From assembly GCA_031254795.1 (NCBI GenBank), contig JAIRTS010000226.1:1-8016 (forward strand): a stretch of 8,016 nt of DNA, read 5' to 3'. The first letter of the stretch is position 1; every line of letters starts with the position of its first letter. This document shows positions 4,968 through 8,016 of the stretch, piece after piece. This stretch comes from Treponema sp. (GTDB lineage Bacteria; Spirochaetota; Spirochaetia; Treponematales; Breznakiellaceae). Both the position numbers and the translations under genes were made by a program. The notes below the pieces were generated by a model. It saw only the letters and a program-made list of their open reading frames with translations. It had not been told where the DNA came from and did no database searches.

Positions 4968-6830
4968 CTACATGTCTGCGACGAGGTTGTTCATTATGTA
5001 CTCGCGGCGATCCGGCGTGTTTTTCCCCATATAGAAAGCGAGCACCTGCGGAATGAGCTTGATCTGATTTACGGAAACCGGCACGAGGCGCATGTTCTCC
5101 CCGATAAACTGCCCGAATTCCCTGGGGCTGATTTCACCCAAGCCTTTGAAACGGGTCACTTCGCTTTGCGCGCCGAGTTTTTTCATCGCGGCGTCGCGTT
5201 CTTTTTCCGTGTAACAGTACAGCGTTTCCTTTTTGGTGCGCACCCGGAAGAGCGGGGTCTCCAAAATAAAAATGCGCCCGTTTGTCACCAGCTCCTCAAA
5301 ATACGAAAGGAAGAAGGTGAGAAGCAAATTCCTGATATGAAAGCCATCGAAATCCGCGTCTGTCGCTATCACGATCCTCGCGTAACGAAGAGAGGAAAGG
5401 TCGTTTTCAATGCCCATGGCCATCATCATATTGTAGAGTTCTTCGTTTTTGTAGATCGCCGTTCGTTTCTTGCTGTACATGTTTTCCGGCTTGCCCCGCA
5501 ACGCAAAAATGGCCTGCGTCATGACATCGCGGCTGCTCACCAGAGAACCTGCCGCGGAATCGCCCTCCGTGAGGAAAATCGTTGAGTCTTTGCCCCGCTC
5601 TCCATCCTCAAGATGGTACTTGCAATCCTTGAGTTTGGGTATTTTGAGGGCGATCTTCTTCGCCGCGTCGCGGGCTTCTTTTTTCACCACGTTCAGTTCC
5701 GTGCGGAGGCTCTCATTTGCCATGATCTTCCGCTCAAGTTTTTTCGCCGCTTCAATGTTTTTGTGGAGCCAGTCTTCGACGGCGGTTTTCACTTCCTGCA
5801 CCATGGGCGCGCGTATATCGGAATTGCCGAGCTTGTTCTTTGTCTGGCTTTCAAAGACCGGGTTTTTTATTTTAATGGCGACCGCCGCTATGGCGCCGTC
5901 CCTGATGTCTTCGCTCTTGTAGTCTTTTTTAAAAAACGCCTGTATGCCCTTTAAAAAACCTTCTTTGAAAGCGGACAGATGGACGCCGCCGTCCGAGGTG
6001 AACTGCCCATTGACAAAAGAAAAATACTCTTCGCCGTAGCTGTTCGTATGGGTGAAGGCGAATTCAAGCCGCTCGCCCTTGTAATACCCCAGCGGATACA
6101 GGTTTTCTTCGCCGGTTTCTTCGGTCAGAAGATCAAGAAGCCCGTGATCCGACGCGTAAGATTGTCCGTTCAGGGTGAGTGTGAGTCCGGTGTTGAGGTA
6201 TGCGTAATTTTGGACTCGCTTTTCAATGAATTCCAGATTGAACTCGTATGCCCCGAAAACTTCCGCGTCGGGCGTAAACTCAACGTACGTGCCGTTTTGC
6301 CGCAAGTCCTCATGCGCCGAAGGTTTGATTTTGCCCTTTTTATTGCGCGACAGCTTGCCGCGCTCGAACACGGCTTCCGCAAATTCGCCGTCCCGCATGG
6401 ACATGACGCGGAAATGCGAAGACAGGGCGTTCACCGCCTTGGCGCCGACGCCGTTCAATCCCACGGAAAACTGAAACACGTCATCGTTGTACTTCGCGCC
6501 GGTGTTGATCACGGACACGCACTCAACGAGCTTGCCAAGCGGTATGCCTCGTCCGAAGTCCCGTACTGCGACGGTTCCGTCCTTCACCTCCACCTGTATA
6601 GTCTTTCCGTTTCCCATGATGAATTCGTCGACGCCGTTGTCAATCACTTCTTTGAGAAGCACATAAATGCCATCGTCAGGATTGGATCCGTCGCCGAGCC
6701 GCCCTATGTACATGCCTGTCCTCAGTCTGATATGTTCAAGTGAGGAAAGGGTTTTTACTTTCGATTCATCATAAACCGCGCTGCTTGCGTTGCCGCCTGC
6801 CTGCGGCGATTTTGCATTCTTAACAGCCAT
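4968..6830 (-). CDS. parE: DNA topoisomerase IV subunit B (ParE-type; GyrB family)
   Basis: This is the ATPase/TOPRIM subunit of a type IIA topoisomerase; with ParC it would decatenate and relax chromosomal DNA. In order in the 620 residues: GHKL ATPase motifs EVIDNGVDE (61-69, Glu61 general base, Asn65 Mg binding), DFGRGIP (91-97) and GLNGVGAKAVNALS (124-137); the transducer with QTKNKLG (329-335), whose lysine contacts ATP; then the TOPRIM domain with EGDSA (422-426), DADFDG (491-496), PLFRVR (526-531) and RFKGLGE (560-566). Length fits ParE or short GyrB. I prefer ParE because there is no GyrB-type insert and because of the wording of the TOPRIM block, but separating the two needs phylogeny. 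Motif wording departs from the usual DNGRGIP and DADVDG (DFGRG, DADFDG), while catalytic acids are kept. No parC is next to it. The ATG at 6830 lacks a Shine-Dalgarno; a promoter places the start point 2 nt upstream. Confidence 0.93.
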   Translation of the reverse strand: MAVKNAKSPQAGGNASSAVYDESKVKTLSSLEHIRLRTGMYIGRLGDGSNPDDGIYVLLKEVIDNGVDEFIMGNGKTIQVEVKDGTVAVRDFGRGIPLGKLVECVSVINTGAKYNDDVFQFSVGLNGVGAKAVNALSSHFRVMSMRDGEFAEAVFERGKLSRNKKGKIKPSAHEDLRQNGTYVEFTPDAEVFGAYEFNLEFIEKRVQNYAYLNTGLTLTLNGQSYASDHGLLDLLTEETGEENLYPLGYYKGERLEFAFTHTNSYGEEYFSFVNGQFTSDGGVHLSAFKEGFLKGIQAFFKKDYKSEDIRDGAIAAVAIKIKNPVFESQTKNKLGNSDIRAPMVQEVKTAVEDWLHKNIEAAKKLERKIMANESLRTELNVVKKEARDAAKKIALKIPKLKDCKYHLEDGERGKDSTIFLTEGDSAAGSLVSSRDVMTQAIFALRGKPENMYSKKRTAIYKNEELYNMMMAMGIENDLSSLRYARIVIATDADFDGFHIRNLLLTFFLSYFEELVTNGRIFILETPLFRVRTKKETLYCYTEKERDAAMKKLGAQSEVTRFKGLGEISPREFGQFIGENMRLVPVSVNQIKLIPQVLAFYMGKNTPDRREYIMNNLVADM

Positions 6831-6838
6831 ATAAATGA

Positions 6839-6867
6839 ATAGTAGATCACAAAGGGAAAATAATCAA
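6839..6867 (-). promoter_or_regulatory. Candidate parE promoter, start site 2 nt before the ATG
   Basis: On the minus strand TTGATT (6867-6862) and TACTAT (6844-6839) stand 17 nt apart. Each matches consensus at four positions. The expected start point is 6832, leaving a 2-nt leader before the parE ATG, and no ribosome-binding sequence is visible upstream. The call is supported by the same arrangement at exbD. Confidence 0.45.
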
Positions 6868-6870
6868 CAT

Positions 6871-6875
6871 AGGAG
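6871..6875 (+). promoter_or_regulatory. Shine-Dalgarno site of the broken small gene
   Basis: AGGAG lies 9 nt before the ATG at 6885 on the plus strand. It is the best ribosome site in this otherwise gene-poor stretch and marks the start of a former or small gene that diverges from parE. Confidence 0.45.
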
Positions 6876-6884
6876 TTGTTTTTC

Positions 6885-7048
6885 ATGACATGGAAGTGGA
6901 GTAGGAGGAGAAGCCGCTGTTTGCGCCGCCGCCTGGCTACAGACGTTTTGGCGCATATGCGCGTAATGGGAAAGAGGCAAGGACGATCCGTCTTATTTAT
7001 TGGGAAACGCGGGGAGGTTCGTTAAGCGACCGGCGCCTGTTATATTGA
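6885..7048 (+). pseudogene. Small gene broken by a 1-nt frameshift, function unknown
   Basis: Starting at ATG 6885 the frame reads MTWKWS and then turns into an Arg/Cys-rich string that stops at 7025. The adjacent frame, open from 6905 to a TGA at 7046-7048, gives a far more protein-like sequence (EEKPLFAPPPGYRRFGAYAR, then WETRGGSLSDRRLLY near the end). Restoring one base near 6902-6904 (AGTAGG to AGTAAGG) joins the two as MTWKWSKEEKPLF..., about 54 residues. The joined product is basic with a Pro-Pro-Pro-Gly-Tyr turn; I do not recognise a family. Its stop overlaps the first base of the inverted-repeat element at 7047, so the 3' end may also be cut off by that element. A sequencing error is the alternative to a real mutation, and a genuine 46-residue peptide from the first frame cannot be excluded. 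Confidence 0.4.
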
Positions 7049-7111
7049 GCCTGTTCCAAAACGCTCGTTACGTTTGCGAACGTAAGTTCGGGTTAGTTTT
7101 GGAACAGTCTC
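7047..7111. repeat. Compact palindromic element with 16-bp inverted ends
   Basis: GAGCCTGTTCCAAAAC (7047-7062) and GTTTTGGAACAGTCTC (7096-7111) are inverted repeats matching at 15 of 16 positions. Inside lies a second perfect dyad, TTACGTT-TGCG-AACGTAA (7068-7085). The 65-bp unit could fold into a nested hairpin or be a MITE/REP-like dispersed element. It stands exactly between the broken small gene and the decayed transposase region. No T-tract directly follows, so I do not call it a terminator. Confidence 0.7.
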
Positions 7112-7133
7112 ATTTCTTCTCTTCCTCTGTGAT

Positions 7134-7230
7134 GCCTCAAAACTAAAAACTTAGCCAAAACTATACTGGTTCCACGGGAGCGTGGAACAAATGAGGCTAG
7201 GGATGAAAGCCAGAGGGGAGATTTTGAGGC
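7134..7230. repeat. Nested stem-loop region before the decayed transposase
   Basis: Three inverted repeats share a centre: GCCTCAAAA (7134-7142) with TTTTGAGGC (7222-7230), TAGCC (7152-7156) with GGCTA (7195-7199), and GTTCCACG (7169-7176) with CGTGGAAC (7181-7188) around a GGAG loop. The inner hairpin is perfect and ends just before the likely transposase start. Such a structure before a transposase gene often limits its translation; here it could equally be part of an IS end or of a structured RNA. Confidence 0.45.
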
Positions 7231-7912
7231 GCATTTCAGGCATTATCAGCGGGCGGGAAAGCGAGAGAAGGGGAATATCCTTGGCGAGGCGACCGGGACG
7301 ACCGGACTGAACCGGGCATATCTTGCCCACGTGCTTTCAAACTATAGGAAGAAGCGGAGGGTTGAGATTGGGGGCAAAGGGTCGCGCCGGAAATCCGGCT
7401 TCCTCGAAAGAAGCGGGATCCGGGGAAACGCGAGAGGGGGGCGTCACGGTGTCAGGACAAGGGGTTTGTGGCTCTCTTGAAGCGCAACTGGGAGGATCAC
7501 GGGCGAGGGCCATGTTGCAAACTACCGGCGCCTCTGATACGGGGCATCATAGACTTTCTGGTTGCGTCGAAAGAGCCTGACTGCGGCGTCAGCGATGAAC
7601 ATAAGGCTCCGCTGGCAAGGGTCAGCGGAGCCCAGATAGACCGGCCGCTTGCGCCGGCGCGGAAGTCTTTGGAACTTCGGGGGATAAGCGCGATTCGGGC
7701 GGCGGGCGTTTCCCTGCGGTCCATGCGGCGACGCAGAGCCACTTTTTCGGGGCAGTTTTGCAAGACCCTGACCGGAACGAGTCCGTATTCGGGGACAGAA
7801 GAATTACGATGCGGTACGGAAGACGGTGGGATATTTCCGGTTTGACACCCCGGCCGAGCGAGATGCGCTGGCGGAGAGGTGTATAAGTATCTGGTGCGAC
7901 CTTTTGACATAG
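7203..7912 (+). pseudogene. Decayed integrase-type (DDE) transposase
   Basis: Pieces of one transposase lie in order in shifting frames. Piece 1 (about 7220-7360) reads HYQRAGKREKGNILGEATG followed by TGLNRAYLAHVLSNYRKKRR, the N-terminal helix-turn-helix of integrase-core transposases (Y-x-x-A-x-x-x-E-K-x-x-I-L-x-E-x-x-x-x-T-G). Piece 2 (7465-7722, another frame) reads FVALLKRNWEDHG, APLIRGIIDFL, RVSGAQIDRPLAPARKSLEL and RGISAIRAAGVSLRS. Piece 3 (about 7760-7909) keeps the tail of the catalytic domain: R-P-(stop), RNESVF, then QKNYDAVRKTVGYFRFDTPAERDALAE. The section that should carry the first two catalytic Asp residues, between LRS and R-P-Y, is missing. A base is also lost in the V-E-Q-K-N motif (TTC GGGGA CAG), removing the catalytic Glu. 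A possible original start is ATG 7203 with GAGG at 7193. The protein cannot be functional. Family placement is from motif memory and needs a search. Confidence 0.75.
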
Positions 7913-7948
7913 GCAACACTTTTGTATGGAAACATCGGTAACACTTTT
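7906..7948. mobile_element. Probable insertion-sequence end with two 18-bp direct repeats
   Basis: Two copies of an 18-bp motif, at 7906-7923 and 7931-7948, match at 15 of 18 positions and start 25 bp apart; the shared core is GG-Y-AACACTTTT. On the minus strand this reads AAAAGTGTTACC-GATG..., a type of repeated site I associate with the ends of integrase-type insertion sequences. It follows the transposase remnant directly, where about the last 100 residues of the enzyme should be. The matching opposite end is not visible in the window. Confidence 0.5.
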
Positions 7949-8016
7949 CAAGCCTTTTTTGTCCCCTGAATCCTATCACAAGAGGGCTCGACGAGTCCAG
8001 TGTTGGGGTTGACCGT
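7949..8016. other. Right edge, no feature seen
   Basis: Apart from a six-T run (7965-7970 region) and a short self-complementary GGGCTCG-AC-GAGTCC patch near 7984-7998, I see no gene, repeat or signal in these last bases. Confidence 0.4.

Noticed and set aside
4647..5585. Plus-strand frame of 312 codons opposite the lipoprotein and parE
   Set aside because: It crosses two well-supported genes on the other strand, and its composition (many His, Arg, Phe) is typical of an antisense shadow.
5979..6743. Plus-strand frame of 254 codons opposite parE
   Set aside because: Antisense to conserved ATPase motifs of parE; no ribosome site or recognisable domain.
7047..7111. Rho-independent terminator
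   Set aside because: The stem is long and AT/GC mixed with a 33-nt nested loop, and no T-tract follows directly; an inserted palindromic element fits better.
7323..7580. Plus-strand frame of 85 codons in the transposase remnant
   Set aside because: Gly/Arg/Ser-rich off-frame reading of the region where pieces 1 and 2 of the transposase join; no family signature.
7497..7979. Minus-strand frame of 160 codons over the transposase remnant
   Set aside because: It is the complement of recognisable transposase fragments on the plus strand and has no motif of its own.
1..8016. tRNA, rRNA or known riboswitch
   Set aside because: No cloverleaf with a T-loop GTTCGA-type motif in context, no rRNA stretch, and no recognised riboswitch core was seen, including upstream of lplA.

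Overview
The window reads as a bacterial chromosome fragment of moderate GC. All intact genes lie on the minus strand. Gene content (lipoate ligase next to dihydrolipoamide dehydrogenase, paired ExbD-type proteins, a lipoprotein with a relaxed lipobox, a diverged ParE) would fit a spirochaete such as a Treponema-like gut or host-associated bacterium. That assignment is inference from gene style; no rRNA or other marker is present.

Layout in the direction of minus-strand transcription: (a) 6830-3396 holds parE (type II topoisomerase ATPase/TOPRIM subunit), a 232-residue predicted lipoprotein 9 bp further on, and two short ExbD/TolR-family proteins joined by an ATGA overlap. No ExbB/TolQ partner is in the window. 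(b) 3373-2883 is a strictly periodic tandem array of a 42-bp unit (about 11.7 copies), built from two related 21-bp halves and carrying an ACATGT dyad in each unit. It fills most of the 848-bp gap between exbD and lplA. (c) 2547-21 is a lipoylation pair: lplA, then lpdA 10 bp later. LplA attaches lipoate to a carrier protein and LpdA reoxidises that lipoyl arm. The partner enzyme (glycine cleavage or a 2-oxoacid dehydrogenase) is not in the window and may lie beyond base 1.

The remaining 1.2 kb (6831-8016) is a graveyard on the plus strand. It holds a small gene broken by an apparent 1-nt frameshift (6885-7048), a compact element with 16-bp terminal inverted repeats (7047-7111), and a heavily decayed integrase-type transposase (about 7203-7912) whose central catalytic region is missing. 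Two 18-bp repeats that look like an IS end (7906-7948) follow it.

The most interesting regulatory observation is that the three minus-strand genes at the head of a transcription unit (parE, the first exbD, lplA) lack a Shine-Dalgarno sequence. Each has a sigma70-like promoter whose predicted start site falls on, or 2 nt before, the ATG, so their mRNAs may be leaderless. lpdA, inside an operon, has a perfect AGGAGG instead. The lplA promoter is also overlapped by a dyad that looks like an operator.
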